From Bacillus sp. (in: firmicutes) (GTDB lineage: Bacteria; Bacillota; Bacilli; Bacillales; Salisediminibacteriaceae), in contig JAJOJL010000049.1 of NCBI GenBank assembly GCA_021208645.1, positions 1-40,498 on the forward strand: a stretch of DNA of 40,498 nucleotides, in the 5' to 3' direction. Under the pieces are notes generated by a model. The model was not told the origin of the DNA. It saw nothing but the letters and a program-made list of their open reading frames with translations, and ran no database searches. Within the stretch, counting starts at the first letter, position 1. Each line of letters opens with the position of its first letter. Positions 7,375 through 15,752 of the stretch are shown here, in pieces. The translations under genes and the position numbers were made by a program.

Positions 7375-9588
7375 GTGAATCAATATCATTCGATGAAAGG
7401 CCGAATGATGGCAGCAGGTCTGATTTTTGCCATGATGGTTTTGTTTACAGCCTTTGTTTTCGCCATAGAACGAGCCCAAGCTTCCCTAAGCTTAGACACT
7501 ACGAAGCTAGACACCTTATTTTCTATAGAATTAGAGGATGCAACAGATCTACTTTACTATGATGTGCTTGTTGTTTTTGACAGCATGGAAGAGGTCGCAT
7601 TGCTAGACAACTATAATCGTGATTATAAGACGTTTAATCATTTACCAATTGCTCGGGTCCTTTTAAGTAAGTCAGAAATTACGGAGCTTACGGTGCAGGA
7701 TGAGGTACTCTTCATTGAACCGAATCGCTCCATGACTATATTTAATGCAGAAGGACGTGAAATGACTAACTCTAATTTTGTCCAGAGTGATTTAGGTTAT
7801 TCTGGTGAGGGTGTGGAAGTGGCCATCATTGACACGGGTACGGACGGTTTACACCCCGATGTTCAGGACAATATGCTATACAACTGGCAAGTTGCCGGGA
7901 CAATCCTGACGGGTGACGGAAGTTACATTAGTTCTACTGTAGACGGTATTGATGTGCAAACTTCCATTATTGATGTGGGAGCAGAGGCTGGCATCCCTGT
8001 AAATACAGATGAATACGGACATGGTACCCATGTTTTCGGCACCATCGCTGGATCTGGAGAAGCTTCTGACGGGTACCAGAGAGGGATGGCACCAAATGCA
8101 AAGATTCATAGTTACAGTGCTTCTGCCGGAATTCTACTTGTGTTTACTGTAGAAGCATATGACCATATCATTGGCCAAGTGAAGAGTGGTGAAGCGGATA
8201 TTCGTTTGATTAATAACAGCTGGGGCTCAGAAGGGTGTGAATATAACCCAAACAGCGCCGTTAGTGTTGCTACTTCTACTGCTTACCAGGAAGGAATTTT
8301 AAGTGTTTTCGCTTATGGAAACTCTGGACCTGGTTCAGACACTTGTAATCCACACGCCGCTGCTCCTTACGTGTTGGGAATTGGTGCCACGGACAAAGCT
8401 TACCGAGTGACTGGCTTCTCTTCACGTGGGAAAGAGGATGGTAATTTTGACAGAGAACAAGTTTTAGCTAATTATTATGAGTATTTCGCTGCCTCAGCGG
8501 CAGAAAAAGCGGCTTGGGATCATGATGCGAAGCCTTTAGGTCTTCACCGTCCATCCGTTACGGCACCAGGAGCGAACATTGTTTCTGCGCAAAATCCTGC
8601 TCATGCAATGACGTTAAGTGGGACATTGTATGGCTCAGCTAGTGGAACGTCCATGGCTGCACCGATGGTTACTGGCGTACTTGCTCTTGTAATTGAGGCT
8701 TACGAACAAAATAATGATGGGCGCTTATCTCCATTGGATCTCATTCGATTAACAGAAGTGACTGCTAACAAAGAAATTATGAGAGGCTACCATACTCATG
8801 ATACGGGAGCAGGTTTCATTGATGCTAAAGCTGCTGTTATGCGTGCAGCTGATAATAATATCCCTGGAGAAGTATCGTTAGATGATCTCGTTACTTTTGA
8901 GTTTCCTGAAAATATTGTTACGGAAGCCGGTATGTATGATGGCACAGTTCCAGCCAATACCTGGGAAACGAATGAGGGCTACCAAACCCACACATTTGAA
9001 GTGGAAGAGGGCGCGTTAAAAGCATATGCTGATGTTTCTTGGGCGTTATCTTTAGAGAATGTTTATATTTCCCTTTATGAGCCTGGAGCCGATGTGACCG
9101 ATGTGGATGCGGCAACGGCTCAGTCTGCAGGGTTAGTTGATTTATCCAATAGTCGTTACGTGGAGGTCTCCTTCCCTCAGCCTGGTACTTGGACGATTCG
9201 AATTGATGGTCGTACGAACTTAATTACCAATTACACAGGCACATGGGAAGTAGCCTACGACGCCGATGTCAATGCTGCCCCAGAAGCAGAGCTTCATGTA
9301 ACACCGGAACGCATTTCAGGTAATGATAGGGTGGACATTCACGCTTCCGTTTCCGATGCTGACGGCGTAGAGGATATTAGCTCTGTGTCCCTTGTTGTTC
9401 GCGCTGCCAACGGAAACGTACTATACAGTTGGTCGAAGGAAGATTTCAACGTAGTTGACGATTCTACCCTCGAATTTTACGGAGAGAATTTGAGGATGCG
9501 AGGTAAAGCACCTTGGATAGTTACACTAGAAGTGGAAGACTCCGCAGGAAACAAAGCATTTACACAGGGCTTTATTGGAAGAAATTAA
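7375..9588 (+). CDS. Secreted subtilisin-family (S8) serine protease
   Basis: 737 residues from GTG at 7375, chosen because GAGGAGG ends seven bases before it; the ATG at 7327 lacks a ribosome site. A signal peptide (MKGRMMAAGLIFAMMVLF, likely cleavage after AQA at residue 36) is followed by an I9-like propeptide (about 60-120). The catalytic triad is D153 (VAIIDTGTD), H216 (GHGTHVFG) and S426 (GTSMAAP), with oxyanion N316 (YGNSGPG). After the catalytic domain comes an Ig/PPC-like C-terminal region (about 500-737) that probably mediates folding or binding. It is an exported scavenging protease. A terminator follows, and the gene lies alone between two identical 28-bp repeats. Confidence 0.93.
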   Translation: MNQYHSMKGRMMAAGLIFAMMVLFTAFVFAIERAQASLSLDTTKLDTLFSIELEDATDLLYYDVLVVFDSMEEVALLDNYNRDYKTFNHLPIARVLLSKSEITELTVQDEVLFIEPNRSMTIFNAEGREMTNSNFVQSDLGYSGEGVEVAIIDTGTDGLHPDVQDNMLYNWQVAGTILTGDGSYISSTVDGIDVQTSIIDVGAEAGIPVNTDEYGHGTHVFGTIAGSGEASDGYQRGMAPNAKIHSYSASAGILLVFTVEAYDHIIGQVKSGEADIRLINNSWGSEGCEYNPNSAVSVATSTAYQEGILSVFAYGNSGPGSDTCNPHAAAPYVLGIGATDKAYRVTGFSSRGKEDGNFDREQVLANYYEYFAASAAEKAAWDHDAKPLGLHRPSVTAPGANIVSAQNPAHAMTLSGTLYGSASGTSMAAPMVTGVLALVIEAYEQNNDGRLSPLDLIRLTEVTANKEIMRGYHTHDTGAGFIDAKAAVMRAADNNIPGEVSLDDLVTFEFPENIVTEAGMYDGTVPANTWETNEGYQTHTFEVEEGALKAYADVSWALSLENVYISLYEPGADVTDVDAATAQSAGLVDLSNSRYVEVSFPQPGTWTIRIDGRTNLITNYTGTWEVAYDADVNAAPEAELHVTPERISGNDRVDIHASVSDADGVEDISSVSLVVRAANGNVLYSWSKEDFNVVDDSTLEFYGENLRMRGKAPWIVTLEVEDSAGNKAFTQGFIGRN

Positions 9589-9599
9589 ATTAACGTAAA

Positions 9600-9661
9600 A
9601 AGGGGGCTGCCTCACTACTCCGTTGACACTTCAATGGAGAGGAGGCAACCTCCGTTTTTTT
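9600..9661 (+). terminator. Terminator of the subtilase gene
   Basis: GGGCTGCCTC pairs with GAGGCAACCTCC (bulged) across a loop of about 27 bases, followed by a seven-T run. It starts a few bases past the protease stop. Confidence 0.75.
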
Positions 9662-9761
9662 ATAGCTACAAAAAATTTAATATAGATGATGGATTCGTTG
9701 TGCCACATCCCATTTAGGCATTTCCCTTTGTTCTTCTCAGGCTAACAGCTTGAAACAAAAT

Positions 9762-9789
9762 CGACAAAAACCGGGTGGTGACAGGCACC
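9762..9789 (+). repeat. 28-bp dispersed repeat, copy 2
   Basis: Identical to 7201-7228 and in the same orientation. It ends ten bases before the 3' end of the full-size maa copy. With copy 1 it brackets a 2.5-kb segment whose only gene is the subtilase. Confidence 0.85.
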
Positions 9790-9802
9790 TTACACGTCTA
9801 TA

Positions 9803-10367
9803 TTATATATCGATTTGTTTAATAATCCTTGCGGGATTCCCACCGACGACTACATTATCTGGTACATCTTTGGTCACGACTGCACCGGAAGCAATAACAA
9901 CATTGTCTCCTACAGTAACTCCTGGATTGATGATTGCGCCACCCCCGATCCAAACATTGTCTCCAAAGGAAATTGGTTTAGCATATTCTTTGCCTGAATT
10001 ACGCTCTGTTGGGTGGAGGGGATGTGTTGCCGTGTAGATTTGAACTCCAGGTGCAAGCATGCAATTATCCCCGAAGCGAACTTCACTAACATCCAAAAAT
10101 CGATACAATCAAAGTTGGACATAAAAGTTCTCCCCTACATGGGTGTTATAGCCATAATCAAAACGAATATTTGGTTCTATATAGAGTTCTTCTCCCGTTG
10201 AACCTAGTAAGTCCTTAAGTAATTCCGTTCGTTTTTCCATTTCCGTTTCTAGTGTTTGATTGTATATTCTAACCTTACGCCTCGCTTCCTCTCTATCTTT
10301 TACTAAAACAGGATCCGCAGGGTTGTACATTTCACCAGCAATCATTTTTTTCTTTTTCTGATTTCAT
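9803..10367 (-). pseudogene. maa: Maltose O-acetyltransferase (hexapeptide-repeat), with three indels
   Basis: The family is clear from IAGEMYNPADPVL at the N terminus and the left-handed beta-helix hexapeptides ([52 protein letters not shown]). It would acetylate sugars from acetyl-CoA. Three defects are visible. Seven As instead of six after GGAGG/ATG at 10365-10367 break MKSEKEKMIAGE. An extra base after NFY and two extra bases before FLDV cancel each other in frame but create a TGA at 10109-10111; the skipped frame still reads SNFDCI. Correcting all three gives 186 residues, the normal length. A related 18-codon remnant lies at 7144. Confidence 0.8.
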
Positions 10368-10523
10368 AAGGTAGGCCTCCAGTTTGAGTTTAAGTTTACA
10401 TGTTTTAATAATATTATTAATCGTAGCTTTTGTACTAATTTGAGTAAGGTTACTAAAGAAGTAGATGGAAATTATTGTTATAATAACATGGTAATCTAAT
10501 TTTTGGGAGAGGGCGCCAACACA

Positions 10524-11099
10524 ATGCTGAAAACATGGGAAGGTTTTTCTAAATGGGCAAGGTTTTGTTTTGTTTCTAGCTTCATTGCCTTTTTGGCAGG
10601 TATTACGTGGCTTATCTATGACTATATAGTAGAAGAGTTAACCATTTGGTCCCCTGCTAGGTCTTTTATAATTTTAGGGATTGTTCTGCTACTAATTGCA
10701 ATAAAGGAGATGGGTACGAACAAGGCAAATGAAAAAATAACGTTGGAAAATATTGAAAAGAAATTGTCTGAAATGGGGTTTGACAAGGACTTCGTTACTG
10801 AACTAGTTTCCATCTTAGACGTAAGAATGAAGAGGGATGGAATTCAAGAGTTCCAGAAGTGGTTTAGAAAATTAAATTATCGATTACCAGAGGACTTTCA
10901 TGATCAAGCCCTCGCCCATAAAATCTATAAAAATCATCTGCAGACCATTGAAGCCGAAGTTACCAAATTAGAAAAGGAAACGCACCTTTCATGGGAAGAA
11001 CAAACAAGAGACTTGCAAGGGTTCGACGCCCAAACAAGAAAAGTACAACTAGTCATAAGACATCGCCTATCAGACATAGCATTAGATTTAACTGACTAA
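10524..11099 (+). CDS. Hypothetical membrane protein, 191 aa
   Basis: Start ATG at 10524 behind GGGAGAGGG; a TTG at 10503 would overlap that site. Two hydrophobic helices lie near residues 15-36 and 44-61 (FVSSFIAFLAGITWLIYDY and SFIILGIVLLLIAI). A charged cytoplasmic C-terminal half follows, rich in Lys and Glu with probable helical hairpins and a KLSEMGFDKDFVTELV segment. It is not recognised. It converges on the DUF2663-like gene and ends at a shared hairpin. Codon use resembles its neighbours and there is no sign of disruption. Confidence 0.7.
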   Translation: MLKTWEGFSKWARFCFVSSFIAFLAGITWLIYDYIVEELTIWSPARSFIILGIVLLLIAIKEMGTNKANEKITLENIEKKLSEMGFDKDFVTELVSILDVRMKRDGIQEFQKWFRKLNYRLPEDFHDQALAHKIYKNHLQTIEAEVTKLEKETHLSWEEQTRDLQGFDAQTRKVQLVIRHRLSDIALDLTD

Positions 11100-11128
11100 C
11101 CGAGCCACTATAACCAAGCAAAATCCAT

Positions 11129-11164
11129 CGACAAAAACCGGGTGGTGCCTGTCACCACCCGGTT
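11129..11164. terminator. Third copy of the repeat, forming a bidirectional terminator-like hairpin
   Basis: Twelve-base perfect arms (11136-11147 and 11153-11164, AACCGGGTGGTG and its complement) flank a CCTGT loop. The left 19 bases match the repeats at 7201 and 9762, but the inner 13 bases read as their reverse complement (GGTGCCTGTCACC instead of GGTGACAGGCACC). It lies between two converging genes and overlaps the stop of the minus-strand one. Confidence 0.75.
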
Positions 11165-11615
11165 ATTTGATATGATACATCTTGATTTTATTCTCCTTCT
11201 CTATTTGCTTCGCAAAACTGTCGTAGCGTTTGGAGTGTTCCGTCTCTACCAAAGAATCCTCATTCTCAAGGAAGTTCTCCATTACCTCTCCACGGAGATC
11301 TTTAAATTTCCCCTTTTTCTTTTTATAATCATAAACCGTTCCCCTTGATGCAATAAAAAGGGCAATAATCATGAACAACAATTCTTTATAATTATAGAAA
11401 TGGGACAGATAAGCACCGAAATCATTCCCTAAAGTTGGCCTGTTCAGCCATAATGCATGGATATAAAATATGACGGCAAGCAACAACATTACTCCAAAAC
11501 AAAATATAGCTCTTTGCTTCGCATTATCCATCTCCCGCTTTCGTTTCACTAATGACTTAATGGACTTTTTTGCTGTGTAAGGAGCATCTAACTCCTCCCA
11601 CCATTCCTTCCCCAT
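11163..11615 (-). CDS. YpbF-like membrane protein (DUF2663)
   Basis: 150 residues starting MGKEWWEELDAPYTAKK; the ATG at 11613-11615 lies eight bases after GGAGGTG, while a closer upstream ATG overlaps the site. Two membrane helices (FCFGVMLLLAVIFYIHALW and ELLFMIIALFIAS) are followed by a basic KKKKGKFKDLRGEVMENF segment. The arrangement, a short amphipathic N terminus, two helices and a charged tail, resembles Bacillus YpbF, but this assignment is from memory of the family and moderately sure. Its function is unknown. Confidence 0.6.
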   Translation of the reverse strand: MGKEWWEELDAPYTAKKSIKSLVKRKREMDNAKQRAIFCFGVMLLLAVIFYIHALWLNRPTLGNDFGAYLSHFYNYKELLFMIIALFIASRGTVYDYKKKKGKFKDLRGEVMENFLENEDSLVETEHSKRYDSFAKQIEKENKIKMYHIK

Positions 11616-11649
11616 GGTCATTCCACCTCCAGTAGTGTGGTTGTCCAAT

Positions 11650-12030
11650 ACTTTCTAAACGAGTCTTTCAAAAAGCCTTTTTTAGCTTATTGAAAATACT
11701 CAATGCAATGTGCGTGCGTAGCTGTCAAACTCTTTTAAGAGCTAACAGGAGTTTGGGTATCTTCTGTCAGTTGAGTAACGATGAAGACATTGCTCTGAAG
11801 ATATTTGAACACATTCTATATATACTTGGAGTAGGACAAGGTTTATGACTGAATTTTTCATACTTCAGCCTAGTACGCCTTCTATCATCATACTTTCTGA
11901 ATTCAATCCATACTAATAATAAGGACATGCTCTAAAATAGTGACCTAAGAAAACATGTTTAATCTCTTGTAGGGAATGGTAATATTAAGTAAGTATGTAC
12001 ATGTTGTCAGATGGATTGGAGGAGTTTGGG
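11650..12030. other. Intergenic gap, nothing identified
   Basis: About 380 bases between diverging genes. I see an AAACTC/GAGTTT inverted pair near 11728-11755 and AT-rich stretches that may contain promoters, but no supported ORF, RNA gene or repeat. Confidence 0.4.
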
Positions 12031-12812
12031 TTGGTTTTTTTCCTATCGCTAATTGAACGTTTTAAAGAGCACCGTCTACTTGAATTGGCTGCTCAATGCG
12101 CTTATTATTTACTACTGTCTATCTTTCCATTTCTCATTTTCCTTATAACACTGTTTTCCTTTTTGCCTATAGCTTATGAGTTTGACTTGAATCTCCTTCG
12201 CGATATGGTCCCAGGAGAAATTTTTCAATTTCTAGAAGGGCAGTGGACGCGGATTACAACAGGCCAAAATACAGGGTTACTTTCTTTCAGTATTATTTTC
12301 ACTTTATGGACGGCCTCGTTAGCATTGAATACTATTATTAACTTGTTAAATCGTGCTTACCAAGTAACGGAAGAACGAAAGTTTATTAAAGGAAGGCTCA
12401 TTTCGATTTTTTTAACAGTAGGAATGTTTGCCGTAGTCTTAGTAGCACTTACCTTGCAGGTAATTGGTGGTGCATTGCAAGAGTTTATCGCCTTTAACTT
12501 GGAGATATTCAATTTTAATCTACTGCGCTGGGTCATTTCATTTGTGATTCTGTTCCTTGTTTTCCTATTGGTGTACTGGATTGGACCAAATATTCGCTTG
12601 AAGTTAAGTGAGGTCTACATCGGGGCGTTATTTGCCACTCTTGGTTGGCAGATTACCTCGTTGGGGTTTTCTTTTTACCTTGATAACTTCGCCAATTACA
12701 CAGCCACATACGGTACCATTGGGGCGGTCATCGCGTTGATGGTTTGGTTCCATCTGTCGTCAGTCATCATTTGCTCGGTGGAGAGATCAATGCGGAGTTG
12801 AAGGAGAGGTAG
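12031..12812 (+). CDS. YihY/BrkB-family inner membrane protein, frameshifted at the 3' end
   Basis: About 260 residues with the family pattern: IERFKEHRLLELAAQCAYYLLLSIFPFLIFLI, six hydrophobic helices, and NTIINLLNRAYQV. The TTG at 12031 is preferred because TTGGAGGAG precedes it by six bases; the ATG at 11995 lacks a site. The open frame ends at a TGA at 12799-12801, reading SSVIICSVERSMRS. One missing T near 12769-12771 would restore ILLGGEINAELKER, the conserved family ending, with a stop at 12810-12812. It belongs to the former RNase BN/virulence factor BrkB family, now regarded as membrane proteins of unclear function. Confidence 0.85.
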
Positions 12813-12847
12813 GTAGTGGATTTTGTTTTTGGTGAAAAATAATTGGC

Positions 12848-12882
12848 CGGTGCTTAACACATATTGCTGTTGTTAAGCACCG
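12848..12882. terminator. Bidirectional terminator
   Basis: CGGTGCTTAAC (12848-12858) and GTTAAGCACCG (12872-12882) form an 11-bp perfect stem between the converging YihY gene and the small gene at 12886. The minus-strand side has the better T tail (AATTATTTTT). Confidence 0.8.
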
Positions 12883-12885
12883 ACC

Positions 12886-13119
12886 TCATGTTAGTATTTT
12901 GATAATTTCTTCATCATTAAGAATAGGATTCTTTTTGTTCAATGATTTTAAAAGTTGTTTCTCTTCATCTGGATTAATTACCACATACACAGTTGAAATC
13001 TTGTCTTCCTCTACTACCATCTCTGCTAGAAATAGGTTCTTGTTCCTATACTGAGAATACTTTTTTCCACGTTCATTTATCGCATTAATATCTTTGTGCT
13101 CAATATTATTCGCATTCAC
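12886..13119 (-). CDS. Small hypothetical protein, 77 aa
   Basis: Begins at GTG 13119 with a GGGGGT-type ribosome site. The protein starts MNANNIEHKDINAINERGKK, has a central beta-rich segment (DKISTVYVVINPDEE) and a Lys/Glu-rich tail; no membrane helices. I do not recognise it. It is the last gene of a minus-strand series that contains a decayed gene and a toxin-antitoxin pair, so it may be an accessory or antitoxin-like protein, but that is only from position. Confidence 0.5.
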   Translation of the reverse strand: MNANNIEHKDINAINERGKKYSQYRNKNLFLAEMVVEEDKISTVYVVINPDEEKQLLKSLNKKNPILNDEEIIKILT

Positions 13120-13154
13120 TTAAAGACCCCCAGTTGTATCTTTAATCAAAAAAA

Positions 13155-13471
13155 TCAATCTTTTACACACCAATTCCTTATAATCTTTCTTACATCTGGC
13201 TGTTCGATCACCCTAATTGATTCACTATTTTGTAGAAAAAATAGAAAACTCACGCTTAGTGCCTCTTTCGTGATGTTTCTTGTATTCTTTCCACGCTTAA
13301 TCACCAGTTTCGAAAACATTGATTACCGACATCTCATCAATAATTCTCTCATTATTGATAGTCCTCGCCTTAAATGATTCAACTAATATACAACGGTTGG
13401 GAAACCGCTGACGAATATCACTACGAATAATCCTCCGTTATCAAATACATTTGAAACCAGTCCATTTTCAT
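13155..13471 (-). pseudogene. Decayed small conserved protein gene
   Basis: The minus strand here carries coding remnants in several frames: a possible start MKMDWFQMYLITEDYS, then SDIRQRFPNRCILVESFKA, then NNERIIDEMSVINVFETGD, an in-frame TAA, AWKEYKKHHERGTKREFSIF, and after a frame change NSESIRVIEQPDVRKIIRNW to a stop at 13155. Together they resemble a family of small bacterial proteins (RQRFPNRWxLVEA, VIxxF, AxKEYKxLH, REFYFFHTS) often found next to toxin or protease genes. With a nonsense codon and two frame changes it is likely a true relic. It follows the toxin gene by 13 bases. Confidence 0.6.
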
Positions 13472-13484
13472 AAAAGTACACAAC

Positions 13485-13760
13485 CTAATATTTCTTATTT
13501 TGTTTTTCGTGCTGAAAAGCAATAATAATATAGTTGCCTTCTTCAGGGAAAAACTTAAAAGAGATAATATAAGGTTTTACTTTAATGTAGTATCTATTTT
13601 CATAATTGAGAGATGAAAACAAGGTGCCAGTTTCGATAATTTTCTTTTCTATTTCTAAAACAAGTCTTTCCTTATACTCAGCAGTTTCTTCTTCACTAAA
13701 ATACTGGCTTTTAATATTGAATAATTTATTTAGGGCTGTTTTGGTCCAGTAAACTTTCAT
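13485..13760 (-). CDS. RelE/ParE-superfamily toxin
   Basis: 91 residues beginning MKVYWTKTALNKLFNI, the usual opening of ParE/RelE toxins, with the helical hairpin SEEETAEYKERLVLEIEKK and the C-terminal beta strands YYIKVKPYIISFKFFPEEG and YIIIAFQHEKQNKKY. RelE members cut mRNA in the ribosome and ParE members poison gyrase; the sequence does not decide between them. Its ATG follows immediately after the TAA of the upstream gene, so translation is coupled. Length is normal. Confidence 0.75.
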   Translation of the reverse strand: MKVYWTKTALNKLFNIKSQYFSEEETAEYKERLVLEIEKKIIETGTLFSSLNYENRYYIKVKPYIISFKFFPEEGNYIIIAFQHEKQNKKY

Positions 13761-14048
13761 TTAACTATTCCCACGTCTAATTCTTGCTAATACCTCATCA
13801 GTTGAAATGACTTTTCCTTTCTCTAGATCTTGTTCAGAATCCTCAACCATTTTTCGCATTTCAGGATCCTGTTCGAATTGTTGGATTTCTTCCTCTCTTA
13901 CAACCGAATTATTCTTCTTTTTTTCCTCGATTAAGTTTATCATCGATTCTAAATCATAATTTACACCATTATAGACTACCACAGCTTTCTCATCGTCATC
14001 TTTAAAAATTTTCACGACATTTCCGCCCTTAACTTTTATTTCATACAT
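13761..14048 (-). CDS. Probable antitoxin of the RelE/ParE pair
   Basis: 95 residues with AGGAGGTG before the ATG. The N terminus (MYEIKVKGGNVVKIFKDDDEKAVVVYNGVNYDL) looks like a small beta-rich fold, and the acidic helical C-terminal half (EEEIQQFEQDPEMRKMVEDSEQDLEKG, then ISTDEVLARIRRGNS) is of the toxin-wrapping type. It lies directly upstream of the toxin with zero spacing, the classical antitoxin-first order. I cannot assign the DNA-binding family. Confidence 0.65.
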   Translation of the reverse strand: MYEIKVKGGNVVKIFKDDDEKAVVVYNGVNYDLESMINLIEEKKKNNSVVREEEIQQFEQDPEMRKMVEDSEQDLEKGKVISTDEVLARIRRGNS

Positions 14049-14098
14049 CCTAACACCTCCTAAAAGATTTTAATGGAATATAGATAAAGTATAATTGA

Positions 14099-14138
14099 AA
14101 ATGGCTCCGTTCACAAAACTGTGTGAACGGAGCCATTT
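14099..14138 (-). terminator. Terminator of trpB
   Basis: A 17-bp perfect stem (14099-14115 with 14122-14138) around a six-base loop, followed on the minus strand by TTTTCAATT. It separates trpB from the toxin-antitoxin genes. Confidence 0.85.
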
Positions 14139-14216
14139 GATAAACTCTAAAACTACAATATATAAACGGGTTACTCCGTCTCAGTTAGATTGTGGAAATT
14201 TTCCTTTTCACAATGC

Positions 14217-15383
14217 CTATTTATTCAACATCCCATACACCTGATGAACGTCCTTATCCCCACGGCCAGACAAATTCACAATCAGCACCTGATCCTCCGC
14301 CAGTTGTGGTGCCAGCTTTGCGGCATATGCAATGGCATGGGCACTTTCTAATGCAGGAATTATCCCTTCTGTTTTTGAAAGCAATTGGAAGGCTTCCAGC
14401 ACTTCTTCATTGGTCACCGTATAATATTCCGCGCGGCCACTTGTTTTCAGATGGCTGTGCTCTGGTCCGATGCCAGGATAATCAAGTCCTGCCGCAATGG
14501 AGTAGGTTGGCTGCGGATTCCCTTCTTCATCTAGTAATACTAAGCATTTAAAGCCATGGATAACGGCAGGTACTCCTTCCGTGAGGGTCGCGGCTTTGTC
14601 TGGCTCCACGCCAATCAGTCTGACGGACGGCTCATCAATATAATGGGCGAACGCACCGATGGCATTGCTTCCGCCACCTGTTACGGCAATAACCGCATCA
14701 GGAAGCTTTCCTTCTTTTTCTTGAATTTGCCTCTTTGACTCTTCACTGATCACCGCCTGGAAGTGTTTTACAATAGACGGGAACGGGTGCGGTCCAACGG
14801 CTGATCCTAACAAGTAAAAGGTATTTTCATAGTTTTCCACCAAGTCATTAAGGGCCTCGTCGACTGCATCCTTGAGGCGTCCCTGGCCTTTGTCAACAGC
14901 AACGACTTTAGCGCCTAATAATTCCATGCGAAAAACATTTAATGCCTGCCGTTCCGTGTCCAGTTTTCCCATGTAAATGGTGCAGTCCATCCCGAACATG
15001 GCACAAGCCGTTGCTGTGGCGACACCATGCTGGCCAGCGCCTGTTTCTGCAATAATACGATGGACCCCCATCCGCTTTGCCAACAGGATTTGCCCAATAA
15101 CGTTGTTGATTTTATGTGCACCGGTGTGGTTAAGATCCTCCCGTTTCAGGTAGATTTTCGCCCCACCAAGCTTTTCTGTTAAGTTTTGTGCGTACGTGAG
15201 CGGATTCTCCCGCCCTACAAATTCTTTTAAATAATACTTAAACTCTTCGTTAAAATTCGGGTCGTCCTTGTACTTTTCGAATTGCTCCGCAAGCATTTCC
15301 AAAACTCCCTGGAGCTGCGGCGGTACAAAGCTCCCTCCAAACTCACCAAAAAAACCTTTTGTTACTTCTGCTTCAATTTTCAT
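14217..15383 (-). CDS. trpB: Tryptophan synthase beta chain, stand-alone
   Basis: 388 residues, full length. It condenses indole with L-serine using pyridoxal phosphate. The PLP lysine is K91 in HTGAHKINN, the catalytic glutamate is E113 in [11 protein letters not shown], and the phosphate-binding loop is [13 protein letters not shown] precedes the ATG. No trpA or other trp genes are adjacent, so it is either a second trpB for indole salvage or a dispersed copy; a paired trpA elsewhere cannot be excluded. A strong promoter with a palindrome lies about 90 bases upstream. No T-box motif (AGGGTGGNACCGCG) is present in the leader. Confidence 0.93.
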   Translation of the reverse strand: MKIEAEVTKGFFGEFGGSFVPPQLQGVLEMLAEQFEKYKDDPNFNEEFKYYLKEFVGRENPLTYAQNLTEKLGGAKIYLKREDLNHTGAHKINNVIGQILLAKRMGVHRIIAETGAGQHGVATATACAMFGMDCTIYMGKLDTERQALNVFRMELLGAKVVAVDKGQGRLKDAVDEALNDLVENYENTFYLLGSAVGPHPFPSIVKHFQAVISEESKRQIQEKEGKLPDAVIAVTGGGSNAIGAFAHYIDEPSVRLIGVEPDKAATLTEGVPAVIHGFKCLVLLDEEGNPQPTYSIAAGLDYPGIGPEHSHLKTSGRAEYYTVTNEEVLEAFQLLSKTEGIIPALESAHAIAYAAKLAPQLAEDQVLIVNLSGRGDKDVHQVYGMLNK

Positions 15384-15449
15384 TTTTCTCCACTCTCCTC
15401 AGCTATTCTCTACTTACTCAACTAAACTGTGTTCCCTCAACTTTGTAGC

Positions 15450-15507
15450 TTTAGCGTGCTAAAACTAACTTATGTTGTATTTTAGCCCGTGGCCGGTAAG
15501 TTGTCAA
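15450..15507 (-). promoter_or_regulatory. trpB promoter with downstream palindromic operator
   Basis: On the minus strand TTGACA (15502-15507), a 17-base spacer and TAAAAT (15479-15484) form a near-consensus sigma-A promoter. About ten bases past the likely start lies a 14-bp perfect palindrome, TTTAGCGTGCTAAA (15450-15463), placed where a repressor would block transcription or where a short hairpin would form in the leader. The regulator is unknown. Confidence 0.7.
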
Positions 15508-15752
15508 ACATTTCTGTGAAAAATAAGGGGCGGAAAGTTTTTCTAAAGGATGGACACTCTTTGGTTTTATGTTTGAATGGAGGATTCGGTTGGAATGAGT
15601 ACTTTTGGCTGCCATGGTACTGGTTTTGTTTAAAAATAGCACACTATGGTTTGATTTAAGCAGCAGATCCTCTTATAACAACAACCTACATGGCTAATAA
15701 AACAAAAAAACACACATTTACTGCTTTGATTAGCCTAGGAAGTAGTGGTTCG

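Noticed and set aside
14192..14551. Plus-strand ORF opposite trpB
   Set aside because: Antisense shadow; trpB is intact and well recognised.
15384..15500. T-box or tryptophan attenuator upstream of trpB
   Set aside because: The leader lacks the T-box sequence and any Trp-codon-rich leader peptide; only a short palindrome is present.
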